A stretch of DNA of 64,000 nt from Candidatus Chlorobium masyuteum (GCF_011601315.1 NZ_JAAORA010000001.1:310001-374000), one strand, 5' to 3'; shown: positions 8,258 through 18,235, counted from the stretch's first letter. Notes: a model not told the origin generated them from the letters alone. A program made the numbers and translations.

Positions 8258-9430
8258 CTAAAATAATGTCTGGAACCCGATTGGTGTATTCATTCGCTGA
8301 ACAACCTCTTCCTGCTGCAAGTCAGAGAGAGCTGGATACACAGGCAGGCTCATAGCTTGTGCATAATATGCTTCGGCCTGAGGATAATCTTTTTTTATAT
8401 ATCCCATCTTTTCATAATATGGGTGTCTATAAATCGGTATATAATGGAGATTAACTTGAATACCACAACTTCTCAACCATTCAAATATATCTTTCTGGGA
8501 AAACTTAATTTCATTAAGCTTTAGGCGAACTATATATAAATGTGTCGCCGAATATGAATCAGGTGCTTCGAAAGGAGTTGTAACCCATAGATCAGCGAAA
8601 TACTTATTGTATCGATCAGCAATCTTTCTTCTTTTCTTTACAAATTCATCCAACCGTTTTATCTGACTTAGACCTAACGCCGCCTGGATATCGGTCATTC
8701 GGTAATTGAAACCCAACTCAAGCTGCTGATAATACCATGGCCCATCAGTTATATGAGTCATCTCTTCCTGTACACGAGTTATGCCATGGCTACGAAGTCT
8801 TACAAGTTTATTTGCAATTTCCGGATCATTTGTCAATGCCATTCCGCCCTCACCCGTTGTAATAATCTTAACCGGGTGAAAACTAAATACCGTAATATCA
8901 CTATACCTGCCGTTCCCTATTGGCGCGTCAAGATATCTTCCACCGATAGCATGAGAAGCATCTTCAATAATTTTAAACCCATAACGTTCACTCATTGAAT
9001 GAATAGCTGCCATATTACAAGGTTGGCCAGCGAGATGAACAGGAATGATAACTTTTGGTAATTTACCCTCTTTTTCAGCAAATTCAAGCTTAACTGACAA
9101 GCAATCCATGCTCATATTATACGTCAGAGGATCTATATCGACAAAGTCGATTCTTGCACCGCAGTAGAGGGCACAATTTGCACTTGCAACAAAAGAAATA
9201 GGAGTAGTCCATACGATATCTCCAGGACCAACACCAAGTGCAAGACATGAGATATGTAAAGCACTCGTTGCACTATTCACGGCTACTGCAAACTTTGCAC
9301 CGCAATAATCCTTAACTGATTTTTCAAATGCCGGTACAACGGGACCCTGTGTTAAATAATCAGAACGCAGCACATTGGCGACTGCCTGAATATCATCTTC
9401 ACTAATATCTTGTCGTCCGTAGGGTATCAT
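8258..9430 (-). CDS. pseC: PseC-type UDP-sugar aminotransferase
   Basis: A 390-residue DegT/DnrJ/EryC1-family PLP aminotransferase. It begins MIPYGRQDISEDDIQAV, typical of PseC, which aminates the 4-keto sugar made by PseB. The PLP-phosphate region is VNSATSALHISCLALG, the ring-stacking region IIEDASHAIGG, and the Schiff-base lysine is K188 in FSFHPVKIITTGEGGM. Its ATG overlaps the stop of the upstream RmlD-like gene by 4 bp. Base composition is AT-rich compared with genes right of 18 kb. Confidence 0.9.
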   Translation of the reverse strand: MIPYGRQDISEDDIQAVANVLRSDYLTQGPVVPAFEKSVKDYCGAKFAVAVNSATSALHISCLALGVGPGDIVWTTPISFVASANCALYCGARIDFVDIDPLTYNMSMDCLSVKLEFAEKEGKLPKVIIPVHLAGQPCNMAAIHSMSERYGFKIIEDASHAIGGRYLDAPIGNGRYSDITVFSFHPVKIITTGEGGMALTNDPEIANKLVRLRSHGITRVQEEMTHITDGPWYYQQLELGFNYRMTDIQAALGLSQIKRLDEFVKKRRKIADRYNKYFADLWVTTPFEAPDSYSATHLYIVRLKLNEIKFSQKDIFEWLRSCGIQVNLHYIPIYRHPYYEKMGYIKKDYPQAEAYYAQAMSLPVYPALSDLQQEEVVQRMNTPIGFQTLF

Positions 9431-10338
9431 TTTAATATCTCCCTTATAAAACCACTTTTTTCTTGTTGAAAAAGCTTAGTAAGCTGCTCATCAAGACCGC
9501 CAAGTTGTCTATCAAGTATTGTAGTTATATATTTATTTGATAGGCTCATATCGCTTGGCCTCTGAACACGCGATGACATATCTGAAGATAATCCTGATTG
9601 AATAAGAGTTGAATCGAGGTTGAATATTTTAGCTATTTTCATTCCAAACTGATATTTCGAAACACGTTCATCACCCACAATATTGAAAACACCATATATT
9701 TTTTTATCCAACAATTCATGAGCAGTATCGACTAAAAACTCTATTAATAAAGGAGTATAATATACATCTTCAAATAATATTATTTTTTTATTAGCTCGCA
9801 ATGCGTCAATAATCCTGTCACTAAACGAACGTCTGTAATAAGGTCCCCATCCATAGAAATTAGTACGAACTACTATAGACAATGGATTTGCATTTTGCAC
9901 TACATATTCAGCATCAGCTTTAGTTCTGGCATATACATTTCTCGGACTAACAGGGTATGTTTCATCAACCAATTGCATGTTACCATAAAACAAATGGTCA
10001 GTTGAAATATGTATAAGCGGTATTCCAATAGTTTTACATGCGATTGCAACATTCTTAGCAAGATCAACATTAACATGCCTTGCATAATCCGGATTAGCCT
10101 CACACTCCTCAATATCAGTTAGACCTACGGTATGAATAACCACTTTAGGCTTAAGAAGGTCTAATCTTTTAACAATCTCATTGACAGACTCAAGATCAAT
10201 AAATTGAGTTTGGACACCTTCTAAAGATATATTGCGACGGTGCATACCTAATGTCACAAAATATCGATCCCTGATGGTTAATGCCCAGTTAACAGCAAGC
10301 AATCCTGAACCGCCGGTTATAAGTATATTCATACTCAT
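9427..10338 (-). CDS. RmlD-like SDR sugar reductase
   Basis: A 303-residue SDR protein of the dTDP-4-dehydrorhamnose reductase type: Rossmann motif ITGGSGLL at the N-terminus, HTVGLTDIEECEANP with the conserved Glu/Cys segment, HISTDHLFYG and the YARTKADAE active-site Tyr-Lys. Two ATG starts are possible (10338 or two codons later). It is inserted between pseB and pseC, an unusual place, and overlaps pseC by 4 bp. It may reduce a keto-sugar, diverting part of the PseB product, or serve another deoxy sugar. The coding sequence is very AT-rich; parts fall near 25-30% GC by eye count. Confidence 0.82.
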   Translation of the reverse strand: MSMNILITGGSGLLAVNWALTIRDRYFVTLGMHRRNISLEGVQTQFIDLESVNEIVKRLDLLKPKVVIHTVGLTDIEECEANPDYARHVNVDLAKNVAIACKTIGIPLIHISTDHLFYGNMQLVDETYPVSPRNVYARTKADAEYVVQNANPLSIVVRTNFYGWGPYYRRSFSDRIIDALRANKKIILFEDVYYTPLLIEFLVDTAHELLDKKIYGVFNIVGDERVSKYQFGMKIAKIFNLDSTLIQSGLSSDMSSRVQRPSDMSLSNKYITTILDRQLGGLDEQLTKLFQQEKSGFIREILK

Positions 10339-10344
10339 TACCGA

Positions 10345-11343
10345 TCAAATAGCCCCAATTTTCTTACTATTCAACTCAATCCATTTTTCTAATTCTGATA
10401 TAGGCATCCATTGATTATTATTTTCTGATGTATACGTGAAACCTTCATTCACTTTGACACCGTCATTTATTCTTGACGGGTCAACAGACCAGTTATGAAT
10501 AGCAGGTAATATTTTATAATAATTATTATATTCATACGTGTATAATGCGTCTTCTACGCCTATCATTTGTTCATGAATCTTCTCTCCGGGCCTTATCCCG
10601 ATTATTTTATGTTTTGCTGAAGGCGACACTGCATTCGCAATATCAATTACTTTCATAGAAGGAATCTTCTTGACATATATTTCACCGCCTTCCATATCAT
10701 CCAAAGCATGCCAGACAAGTTCAACCCCTTGCTCAAGAGTTATCATAAAACGAGTCATTCGAATATCTGTAATAGGAAGACTACCCTGACCGGCTTGAGA
10801 CATAAAAAACGGTATAACAGAACCCCTTGAGCCCATAACATTACCATATCTTACCACAGCAAATCGAGTATTGTGAGTTCCGGAATATGCATTCCCGGCA
10901 ACAAACAATTTGTCTGACGCTAATTTGGTTGCGCCATATAAATTAATTGGATTGCTTGCTTTGTCCGTTGAAAGAGCCACTACTCGCTTGATTCCATGAT
11001 CAATACATGCATCAATAAGATTCATGGCTCCCATTATATTCGTCTTAACACATTCAAAAGGATTATATTCTGCTGTCGGGACAATTTTTGTTGCAGCAGC
11101 GTGAACAACATAATCAATACCATCAAGTGATCGACCAAGTCTGTCTTTATCCCGAACATCACCAATAATAAAATTAATTCGAGGATCATCTTTGTATTTC
11201 TGAGCCATATCCCACTGCTTCATCTCATCACGTGAATAAATAACAAGGCGTTTAGGGTTATATTTGGCAAGAGTCATAGGAACAAATGTATTACCAAACG
11301 ACCCTGTCCCGCCAGTAATAAGTATTGATGAATTCGTAAGCAT
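10345..11343 (-). CDS. pseB: PseB-type UDP-GlcNAc 4,6-dehydratase
   Basis: A 332-residue FlaA1/PseB-family SDR. Marks: ILITGGTGSFGNTF near residue 7, YSRDEMKQWDM, VVHAAATKIVP, and ALSTDKASNPINLYGATK, in which the family's Thr-Asp-Lys triad replaces the usual Tyr. The family makes UDP-2-acetamido-2,6-dideoxy-beta-L-arabino-hexos-4-ulose from UDP-GlcNAc, the first step of pseudaminic acid synthesis. Start is the ATG at 11341-11343. It follows the ABC transporter gene after 26 bp. Confidence 0.92.
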   Translation of the reverse strand: MLTNSSILITGGTGSFGNTFVPMTLAKYNPKRLVIYSRDEMKQWDMAQKYKDDPRINFIIGDVRDKDRLGRSLDGIDYVVHAAATKIVPTAEYNPFECVKTNIMGAMNLIDACIDHGIKRVVALSTDKASNPINLYGATKLASDKLFVAGNAYSGTHNTRFAVVRYGNVMGSRGSVIPFFMSQAGQGSLPITDIRMTRFMITLEQGVELVWHALDDMEGGEIYVKKIPSMKVIDIANAVSPSAKHKIIGIRPGEKIHEQMIGVEDALYTYEYNNYYKILPAIHNWSVDPSRINDGVKVNEGFTYTSENNNQWMPISELEKWIELNSKKIGAI

Positions 11344-11369
11344 TGATAATAATTAGTTTTAAATTTTAT

Positions 11370-13157
11370 TTATAATTTTTTATCAGACTGTATTATAATA
11401 TCCTGGTAATTACCTATACGTTTAATTTTACCATCTGCTAACTCAACGATTTGTGTGCAGTTTTTTAAAGTAGAGAGACGATGAGCAATTATAAAAATCG
11501 TAAGATTTTCCCCGAGAGACTCAATTGCTTTCATAACCGAATCTTCTGTTTTATTATCCAATGCACTCGTAGCTTCATCAAAGATAATAACATCGGCTTG
11601 TTTATAGAGCGCTCGTGCGATGCCTATACGCTGACGCTGCCCGCCTGAAAGTCGAATTCCACGTTCCCCAACATAGGTTTTATACTTTTCAGGCCAGGTT
11701 TCGATAATATCTGAAATCTGAGCTTGAACTGCTGCGCGCTTGACTCGCTCATGATCGATATTACCTTTAGGGATGCCAAAGGCAATATTCTCTTCAATAG
11801 TACTATCTGCAAGATAGATAGATTGTGGCACATGTGCTATATGTGCCTGCCAAGCACGGTTATTGCTTGCTGTAATTCGCTGATCATCAACCTTAAGCCA
11901 TCCTTTATTCGCTTCCAGCAAACCCATTACGATATCAAGAAGAGTGCTCTTTCCGCTCCCTGTCACACCTATAAACCCGATTCGACAACCTTTTTCAATG
12001 TTTAAATTAAGATTGTCAAGTACCCAGGGTGCTTGTGCATTATAGCGAAATGAAAGCTCTTGGAGAGTGATCTGTTTACAAAACGGTATCGGATCACGAA
12101 GCGGTTCATCAACATCAACCGGTAAAGGCTGTTCGAGCAGTTTCAGGGCATCCTCAAAAGAGGCTTGAACACCCTGGATATTTGCCCATGAAATGTATGC
12201 CTGTTGCAGGACAGGCAATAATCGTTGCGCACCGAGAGCGAAAGCACCAAGAACCGGTATAGCTTTGGCGATGCCATCCGGTCCTGTAGCCATTGCATAA
12301 GCCAAACCTGCGATAAGCATCATACCCAAGGATTCCAATGCATAGCGTGGACTCATTGCTATAAAAGCGTTGTTTCCCTGAGCGTGGCGCAGGCGATGGT
12401 CCGCGTTGCGATATATCTCACAATAAGTCGCCTGAGTACCATCAATCAGTACATCACGAATACCACCCAGACCCTCCTGCAGTGATTTGACTACATGTGT
12501 CGATTCATGAGCTATACGCTGACTATTGATGGTAAGAGTTTTACTTGATGCCCTTATGATTATTCCATATATCAAACTGAAACCACTGAAGGCAGCAAGG
12601 GCAATTACAGGATCAAATGCAAAAAGAGTAATCAGAATTGCCGCAAGAATCAAACAGGAACTTATAAAATTCAGTATGCTCGACAATGAGGATATCACAC
12701 TGCCGGTTTTGCTTGAAATACCTGTAATAATTTCACTACTGTTGCGTGAAACATGAACCGAATAAGGCTGATAAAGGGTTCGGCGATATATGCTGATACT
12801 GAGGTCAGCTCCTGTCGCATAGGAGAGGCGAGTACTAAACCAGAGTAAAAGCAAACGCATACCTCCTGCCAGAAGGGCCGCCATGCCAAAACCGATGGTA
12901 AGAGGCAGGAGCAGTTGATTTACGGCGGTAATCCCCAATGCTTTGATCACTGGTTGTGCCGCTGGGAGATTAAATATACGATCAGGAGCTGTCAACACTG
13001 CCAGAAATGGCAGTATACTACCAATACTAATGATTTCAGCGAATGCAGATAAGATCATCAGTATTAATAGAATTGCAAACTGACCGCGACGTCTTGGGCC
13101 TATATGTATCCAAATACGTCTTAAAAGAGTTCGAAGAGGTTGAGTGGTCTGATACAC
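11370..13157 (-). CDS. ABC transporter, fused permease/ATPase (PglK/MsbA-like)
   Basis: A 595-residue half-transporter. The N-terminal part holds about six membrane segments (for example FAILLILMILSAFAEIISIG near residue 28 and the strongly hydrophobic stretch near 165). The C-terminal ATPase shows Walker A GVTGSGKST near 396, signature LSGGQRQRIGIARALY and Walker B VIIFDEATSAL. This layout matches lipid-linked oligosaccharide flippases such as PglK, and its position between the initiating transferase and the nonulosonic-acid genes supports that job. The start codon is GTG and no clear Shine-Dalgarno site is seen. Confidence 0.88.
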   Translation of the reverse strand: MYQTTQPLRTLLRRIWIHIGPRRRGQFAILLILMILSAFAEIISIGSILPFLAVLTAPDRIFNLPAAQPVIKALGITAVNQLLLPLTIGFGMAALLAGGMRLLLLWFSTRLSYATGADLSISIYRRTLYQPYSVHVSRNSSEIITGISSKTGSVISSLSSILNFISSCLILAAILITLFAFDPVIALAAFSGFSLIYGIIIRASSKTLTINSQRIAHESTHVVKSLQEGLGGIRDVLIDGTQATYCEIYRNADHRLRHAQGNNAFIAMSPRYALESLGMMLIAGLAYAMATGPDGIAKAIPVLGAFALGAQRLLPVLQQAYISWANIQGVQASFEDALKLLEQPLPVDVDEPLRDPIPFCKQITLQELSFRYNAQAPWVLDNLNLNIEKGCRIGFIGVTGSGKSTLLDIVMGLLEANKGWLKVDDQRITASNNRAWQAHIAHVPQSIYLADSTIEENIAFGIPKGNIDHERVKRAAVQAQISDIIETWPEKYKTYVGERGIRLSGGQRQRIGIARALYKQADVIIFDEATSALDNKTEDSVMKAIESLGENLTIFIIAHRLSTLKNCTQIVELADGKIKRIGNYQDIIIQSDKKL

Positions 13158-13241
13158 TATTTTTTAATTACAGATTGATTAATGATGCCATCATATACTT
13201 GACACCTACGATTAGCATTCATTATTCTATGCTATTCTTAT

Positions 13242-14381
13242 TCAAGGATCCAGGTTTGTCTTCGTAATTACATGGCAAATGTAATCCTTATCTGTTTGCT
13301 GTGCAGGGTGATCTATTTTTTGTTCACGATTTATGAGAAATTTATAGATGACTGTATAGATTATAAAGCTCACAACACAGCTCACTATAAGCAGAGCTTG
13401 TTGTTTATAAAATAAAACTGAAAGGCTGGAAGGGATTAAGGCATAAGCCCAGCAGAATGGCGAAACCATGCCGTTGCGAATGGATTGAGAAAGATTCGGA
13501 AAGTAACGGTTTACTATTCTAAGTTTGATAAGACTATGCATGTGAGCTATATCAGGATGTCCCGGATTTTCTTGATTGATGTACCGCCGCCCCATACTGA
13601 ATATTGTCTCTATAATAGGGTAGCTGCAAACAAGAAAAGGAGCCCATACTGACACAGAGGGGTTTCGCATGGGAAGCATAACTGATACCCATGCAAGCAT
13701 GAAGCCAAGCAGATATGCTCCGCCATCTCCCATAAATATTTTCCCAAACGGAAAATTAACAACAAGAAAACCACTGGTAACAACTATAAGGAATAAACAA
13801 AGTTGTACAATCTCAATATCGCCAACCTGTAGAGCTATAAAGCATATTGCTGTATAGCAAACAACCATTGTTCCTGCTGCAAGTCCATTAAAACCGTCAA
13901 TGATATTAGTAGCATTTGCAATACCTGCAATTGCGAATGCAGTGAAAGCAATAGCTAATGGCTTGTAAGTAAATAAATCGTCAATTCCAGGAATATCAAT
14001 ATGGTTTATACTGTAACCTGTAAGCCACCAGGCTAAAACACCACTAATTAGTGTTGCAATCAGTCTTGTACGAACCCCAACCCGCTTGGTAAGATCTTCA
14101 GTAAGCCCCGCAACAAATGCGGGAAGACTTGCAATAAGCAAAGAACCGATAAGCGATGAAATTGAAGCGGAGGCAACAAACCAGGCCGCAATAAATCCAA
14201 AATAAATGGCTACGCCACCAACTCTCGGAACCTGATGTGTATGAAATTTTTGTATCCCGACTGTCGTATCGCAAGAGTGCTTCCCATGCCACTCCTTAGT
14301 CAGGATGAGTAGTATTGAGATAATTACCGTAGCGAAAGCGGGATATATATAACTTATATCGAAAACTTCGTCTAAAGACAT
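13242..14381 (-). CDS. WecA/MraY-family undecaprenyl-phosphate sugar-1-phosphate transferase
   Basis: A 379-residue polytopic membrane protein (about ten hydrophobic segments). Family motifs: RVGGVAIYFGF, NATNIIDGFNGLAAG with the catalytic-site Asp cluster, FPFGKIFMGDGGAYLLGFML, and a late cytoplasmic loop PGHPDIAHMHSLI containing the His-rich nucleotide-recognition region. Such enzymes move a HexNAc-1-phosphate from a UDP-sugar to undecaprenyl phosphate at the inner membrane. It is the likely first enzyme of polymer assembly here. Confidence 0.9.
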   Translation of the reverse strand: MSLDEVFDISYIYPAFATVIISILLILTKEWHGKHSCDTTVGIQKFHTHQVPRVGGVAIYFGFIAAWFVASASISSLIGSLLIASLPAFVAGLTEDLTKRVGVRTRLIATLISGVLAWWLTGYSINHIDIPGIDDLFTYKPLAIAFTAFAIAGIANATNIIDGFNGLAAGTMVVCYTAICFIALQVGDIEIVQLCLFLIVVTSGFLVVNFPFGKIFMGDGGAYLLGFMLAWVSVMLPMRNPSVSVWAPFLVCSYPIIETIFSMGRRYINQENPGHPDIAHMHSLIKLRIVNRYFPNLSQSIRNGMVSPFCWAYALIPSSLSVLFYKQQALLIVSCVVSFIIYTVIYKFLINREQKIDHPAQQTDKDYICHVITKTNLDP

Positions 14382-14455
14382 ATTACTTCGTGTTCTATAT
14401 ACTGCATTTTTATGAAATCGGAAGCCTAACCTACTGTCGTGAAACTCACAAGGTT

Positions 14456-15634
14456 CTATTTCCAGGTCTTAAGATAACGAGAGATCGTTTGAAATTGAGC
14501 CTGACTTACGGCATTGTGCCTGACTCTCTGATACGCTTCAAGAAAAAACACCATGATCATGGAAACAAAAATAGCTGCGATTGCTGTAAACATAATTGTC
14601 CTGCTTCGAAAAGGGCCTGATTTCTGTTCAGGTACTACAGCGCGATCAATAACCTGAATGGAAGAGCCGGCCTTAGCTTCATCGACTTTAGCAAGCGTTA
14701 ATTGCTGCAATGCCATTTGGTAGATTGCTTCTGCGTATTTCATATCTCTGGTTTTATGCGTAAAGTCCAGTATTCTTTCCGGTGCTTTGCTGATATAACC
14801 AGCTCCTGCCTGTGCCTTGCCAATTTCTGCCTGCAATAAATTTAGTTTCTCGCGTAATTTAATGTAATCAGGGTTTTTAGGGGTTACAGACAGGCTCATA
14901 TCAGCAAGCTGACGTTCAGTTGTATTAATCATCTTTTGCAGAACTGCAATATCAGAACCAACAGTTATCAGCCCTGTCTTTTCCTGTAACTGCTTAATAT
15001 TGGCTTCAGCCTCACTCAAATCGTTTTTCGCTTTCAAAAGCTCTCTCTCGGCAACAAGACGACGTCGCGACGCATCAGAAACCGCAAGCTCATTATTGTT
15101 TTGCAATAATACATCAACATACCCATTAGCAAGCATTGCTGCTCGATTTGGATTCGTGTCCTGTACCTGGAGACGGATGAGCCCATCTTTCCCGATACTG
15201 ACAGTAGTTTGGGATGCTAAAGCATTACGTGCAGCTTCTTGCGATTTTGTTTTATAAACATTATGAAGCTTGAAATGCCGGATCATGTTGTCCTGCATGG
15301 TTCGGCTTTTCAGAAAAACAACATATACGTCATTAACACCCGGGGCACCGACCCCACCTCCACCTCCCAACATACCGGGAATACTACCCAGAGAACCGAG
15401 CGAAGAGATCATCGACGATACACTCGCAGCCTGTTTCGGTGGCATAAAAGTCGTGTCGGCTGTATAGATATCCGGACGTTGCAAAGTCACAATAGTTGCA
15501 ATTATCGCAGCTATAAGCGGAGCAACAATAATGAACTTTTTATATTTGGCGAGAACAATAACAACATCGAGCAGGTTTATTTCCAGCTCCTTGCCAGTGC
15601 TTAGTTTATCGTCAGATGTACCTGATTTCAGCAT
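14456..15634 (-). CDS. Wzz/GumC-like chain-length determinant protein
   Basis: A 392-residue polysaccharide co-polymerase. It has a first membrane segment near residue 35 (FIIVAPLIAAIIATIVTL) and a second near 350 (RTIMFTAIAAIFVSMIMVFF). Between them is a large periplasmic domain with a coiled-coil stretch (about 170-270, rich in Glu, Lys, Leu) and a Gly/Pro-rich loop around residue 80-100. No tyrosine-kinase domain is attached. The partner export protein is encoded 44 bp upstream. Confidence 0.88.
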   Translation of the reverse strand: MLKSGTSDDKLSTGKELEINLLDVVIVLAKYKKFIIVAPLIAAIIATIVTLQRPDIYTADTTFMPPKQAASVSSMISSLGSLGSIPGMLGGGGGVGAPGVNDVYVVFLKSRTMQDNMIRHFKLHNVYKTKSQEAARNALASQTTVSIGKDGLIRLQVQDTNPNRAAMLANGYVDVLLQNNNELAVSDASRRRLVAERELLKAKNDLSEAEANIKQLQEKTGLITVGSDIAVLQKMINTTERQLADMSLSVTPKNPDYIKLREKLNLLQAEIGKAQAGAGYISKAPERILDFTHKTRDMKYAEAIYQMALQQLTLAKVDEAKAGSSIQVIDRAVVPEQKSGPFRSRTIMFTAIAAIFVSMIMVFFLEAYQRVRHNAVSQAQFQTISRYLKTWK

Positions 15635-15678
15635 TTAAAAAACCATCTTGTTTGTTTCCTTCATTAAGTAGGGTCGAG

Positions 15679-17601
15679 TCAATTTGTAAGCGTTTTAATT
15701 GTTGCCACACCAACTCCAAGCTGATAGAGTACGGTTGACCATTCTGTAAGTGACCGCACAAGATTGAATTTCGGGGTCAGCCTCTCAGGAACTACAATAG
15801 CATCACCAGGATTGACTTGATCACCCTGCTTTTTTTTGACACTGCCGTCAGCACAAACACGATACAGCTCGGATTTATGGCCGGTCGGTGTTACCCCTCC
15901 GGCAACTTCAAGGTAACCACTCACGCTGTAACTTTGATTATAGATAAATGTAGACTGATTATAAACCGCTCCAATAACGTCAACCGTCGTTGGCCTTTCG
16001 GGAATATAAATTCGGTCGCCATCTCTTAATGGGAAATCCGGTATATCTGCCAGCTGAACTTGCGAATTTTTAAGGTTGAGAATTATCCTTCCCTCCGACC
16101 TGACCGAGCGAAGTTTTTGCACAATTCTTCGCTGTGCCTCCAGTTCACTTGATACCGATGATACCTTTGAAGGATCAGTAGCTCCGGCAATCCGTTGCTT
16201 GGCGCTTGTTTCAATATCCTTCTCATATCGATCAATTGACTCACTTATCTTCTTCTGCTGTTCACGTCTTACACTTTCTCGTGTAAGCTTTGTACCGTAA
16301 AGATATCCCTTTTCCGTCACTCCACCCACACGGGTAATCAGTCCCTTCAGGGTCTCGCCCTGCTGAAGTTCATAAACGCCGGTTTGCGTCACCTCTCCGT
16401 CAATCCGAACAAATGAACGTTTGACCTTCACTTCGAGAGGGTATGAACCGGGTGATATGATACGAAAGATGTCTGTCGGCATCACCTGCAGTTTGGCAAG
16501 CCTGGATTGAATCGACATCCAGTCAGACTGTAATTCGGCCTGGGTCTGGTAATTACCGTCAATGTTTTTATCAATAATCACATTTTTAAGATCTGCCGTC
16601 GACTCGAATCCGCCAGCCCATCCTACAAGATCAGCAACTGATGTTTTCTGCTTCAATTCGTAAATCGCAGGTGTTTTGACATCTCCAAACAGAGCAACCT
16701 GTGGCCCGACGGGCGGGATATAGAGCACATCACCATCCTTGAGAGCAACATCAGAGCTTTTATCGCCAAAAAGCAAAAGGTCGTAAAGGTCGAACGATAC
16801 AATCGGCTCACTACCCCTTTTTAGCTTGATATTGCGTAAACTGCCTGTAGTTGAAGGACCTCCCGATACGAAGAGTGCATTAAGAATGGTACTCATAGCG
16901 CTAAGTGTGTAGGCTCCAGGGCGAAAGGCATTGCCTACAACATAAATTTGAACACTCCTTGTTTGTGCGACACTCGCACTCAGCTCGAAATTCCTGAAAA
17001 TCCTGCCGATCGCTGTTTTCAGATAGCCCTGAAGGTCCCTGTACCTTACTCCTGAAACCCTTACCGAGCCGACTTTAGGGATATAAATTTCACCACTCCG
17101 ACTCACTGTTGCATCGAAATCAATAGTGACCATTCCCCACGCCCTGATTTGCAGATCATCACCTGGACCAATCACATAGTCAGGATTTACCTGAACTTCT
17201 GATAGCGGAGCAAATGTGCTCGGAACTCCACGGAAAAGATTACGGCCAAAAACCTCAAGCTCCCTGCCGGTTGATGTTTCAACATAGGTTTGGAAGATGC
17301 TCTTCTTTTTCATCAGACGAATAAGCGTCGAGTCAGTAACCGCATTATCGTTCGTCTGGATAGTTTTTTTTACCTGACCTGAAGTTGTCCTCTGAATATT
17401 GGAATTAAGATTGGTCGCGGAGGTGTTTGAAGTACCCGAAAAGTCCTGATATGCTCCGGCGGATGTTCCGGAATAAGCCTCAGTCGAAGATGCAGCCTCG
17501 CCAGAAGATGTTAATTCCGAATCAGAACCTTCTAAAGCCATTCCACGCTGTGGAGCGGCAAAAACAATAAACGCAAAAAGCAGGATGTAGAGGATGCGCA
17601 T
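15679..17601 (-). CDS. Polysaccharide export outer-membrane protein (SLBB domains)
   Basis: A 640-residue exported protein. The N-terminus (ILYILLFAFIVFAAPQRGMA) is a signal peptide, followed by a Ser/Thr/Ala-rich linker to about residue 75. A Poly_export core follows (VNPDYVIGPGDDLQIRAWG) and then several SLBB repeats, such as VQIYVVGNAFRPGAYTLSAM, ALFGDVKTPAIYEL, FVRIDGEVTQTGVYELQQGE and VDVIGAVYNQSTFI. It resembles Wza/KpsD/GfcE-type secretins for capsule or exopolysaccharide. It is the first gene of the minus-strand cluster; the leader upstream has a dyad and a dispersed repeat. Confidence 0.9.
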   Translation of the reverse strand: MRILYILLFAFIVFAAPQRGMALEGSDSELTSSGEAASSTEAYSGTSAGAYQDFSGTSNTSATNLNSNIQRTTSGQVKKTIQTNDNAVTDSTLIRLMKKKSIFQTYVETSTGRELEVFGRNLFRGVPSTFAPLSEVQVNPDYVIGPGDDLQIRAWGMVTIDFDATVSRSGEIYIPKVGSVRVSGVRYRDLQGYLKTAIGRIFRNFELSASVAQTRSVQIYVVGNAFRPGAYTLSAMSTILNALFVSGGPSTTGSLRNIKLKRGSEPIVSFDLYDLLLFGDKSSDVALKDGDVLYIPPVGPQVALFGDVKTPAIYELKQKTSVADLVGWAGGFESTADLKNVIIDKNIDGNYQTQAELQSDWMSIQSRLAKLQVMPTDIFRIISPGSYPLEVKVKRSFVRIDGEVTQTGVYELQQGETLKGLITRVGGVTEKGYLYGTKLTRESVRREQQKKISESIDRYEKDIETSAKQRIAGATDPSKVSSVSSELEAQRRIVQKLRSVRSEGRIILNLKNSQVQLADIPDFPLRDGDRIYIPERPTTVDVIGAVYNQSTFIYNQSYSVSGYLEVAGGVTPTGHKSELYRVCADGSVKKKQGDQVNPGDAIVVPERLTPKFNLVRSLTEWSTVLYQLGVGVATIKTLTN

Positions 17602-17611
17602 TTAAAACGGT

Positions 17612-17645
17612 TTTAGATTCTGAATTTTGAATTCCGGATTCAATA
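17612..17645. repeat. Type-A dispersed repeat copy (upstream of export gene)
   Basis: Tandem short words of the type GATTCTGAATTTTGAATTCC. The same words, in either orientation, recur near 18240, 20140, 20240, 37520, 37640, 55220 and 55815, always outside genes. Confidence 0.7.
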
Positions 17646-17766
17646 GAGTATTAAATTTATCTATAAATCCCGACCCGTTGGGATCAAGAAAGAAAAAAAG
17701 GCATTCAACTTGATTTAAGCGATATGGAATTTTTTTGTCCGCTCTTAAAAAATAAACGCTCCGCAT

Positions 17767-17786
17767 TCTTCAGTCACATCTGAAGA
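17767..17786. promoter_or_regulatory. 20-bp dyad upstream of the polysaccharide operon (operator candidate)
   Basis: Perfect inverted repeat with arms TCTTCAG and CTGAAGA and a 6-nt spacer. It lies about 165 bp upstream of the export-protein start and is the cleanest short dyad in the leader. Function as an operator is an inference. Confidence 0.35.
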
Positions 17787-18235
17787 CAGCAAGCGCCAAA
17801 TGGTTATAAATTAATCATTTAGCAGCGAATGTATAAAAACACGAAAAAATAGCGCCAAATCAACAAAATCTACTCCACTGTCCATAAAGCGAATGACGAC
17901 AAGAATCCAAGTGGCACAATATAGAAATCCATGAACAATTTACTATATGGGTTTCCCTTGGCAAAGACCTTGGAACTGGCATATCAAAACACTTAAAACT
18001 GTTGCCAATTTAACAAATTCGGTAAAAATTTTGTTACCAGATGCTCATTTATATGTGATAAATAGCCATAAGAAATAAGTATGACTGTGTTTTATAAGTA
18101 TTTAAGTTCATAAAACAAAAATCAGTCTGTTTCAAGAATAAAATCACGTTATTTTACCACCATAACTCTACACAAACAGATCACCACAAAACCAGACCAC
18201 AACCCAACCTTATATACATATCTCCTATATACAGT

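Noticed and set aside
13158-13241. Small gene between the ABC transporter and WecA-like genes
   Set aside because: The open frame overlaps both real genes on the opposite strand and has no coding character or ribosome-binding site.
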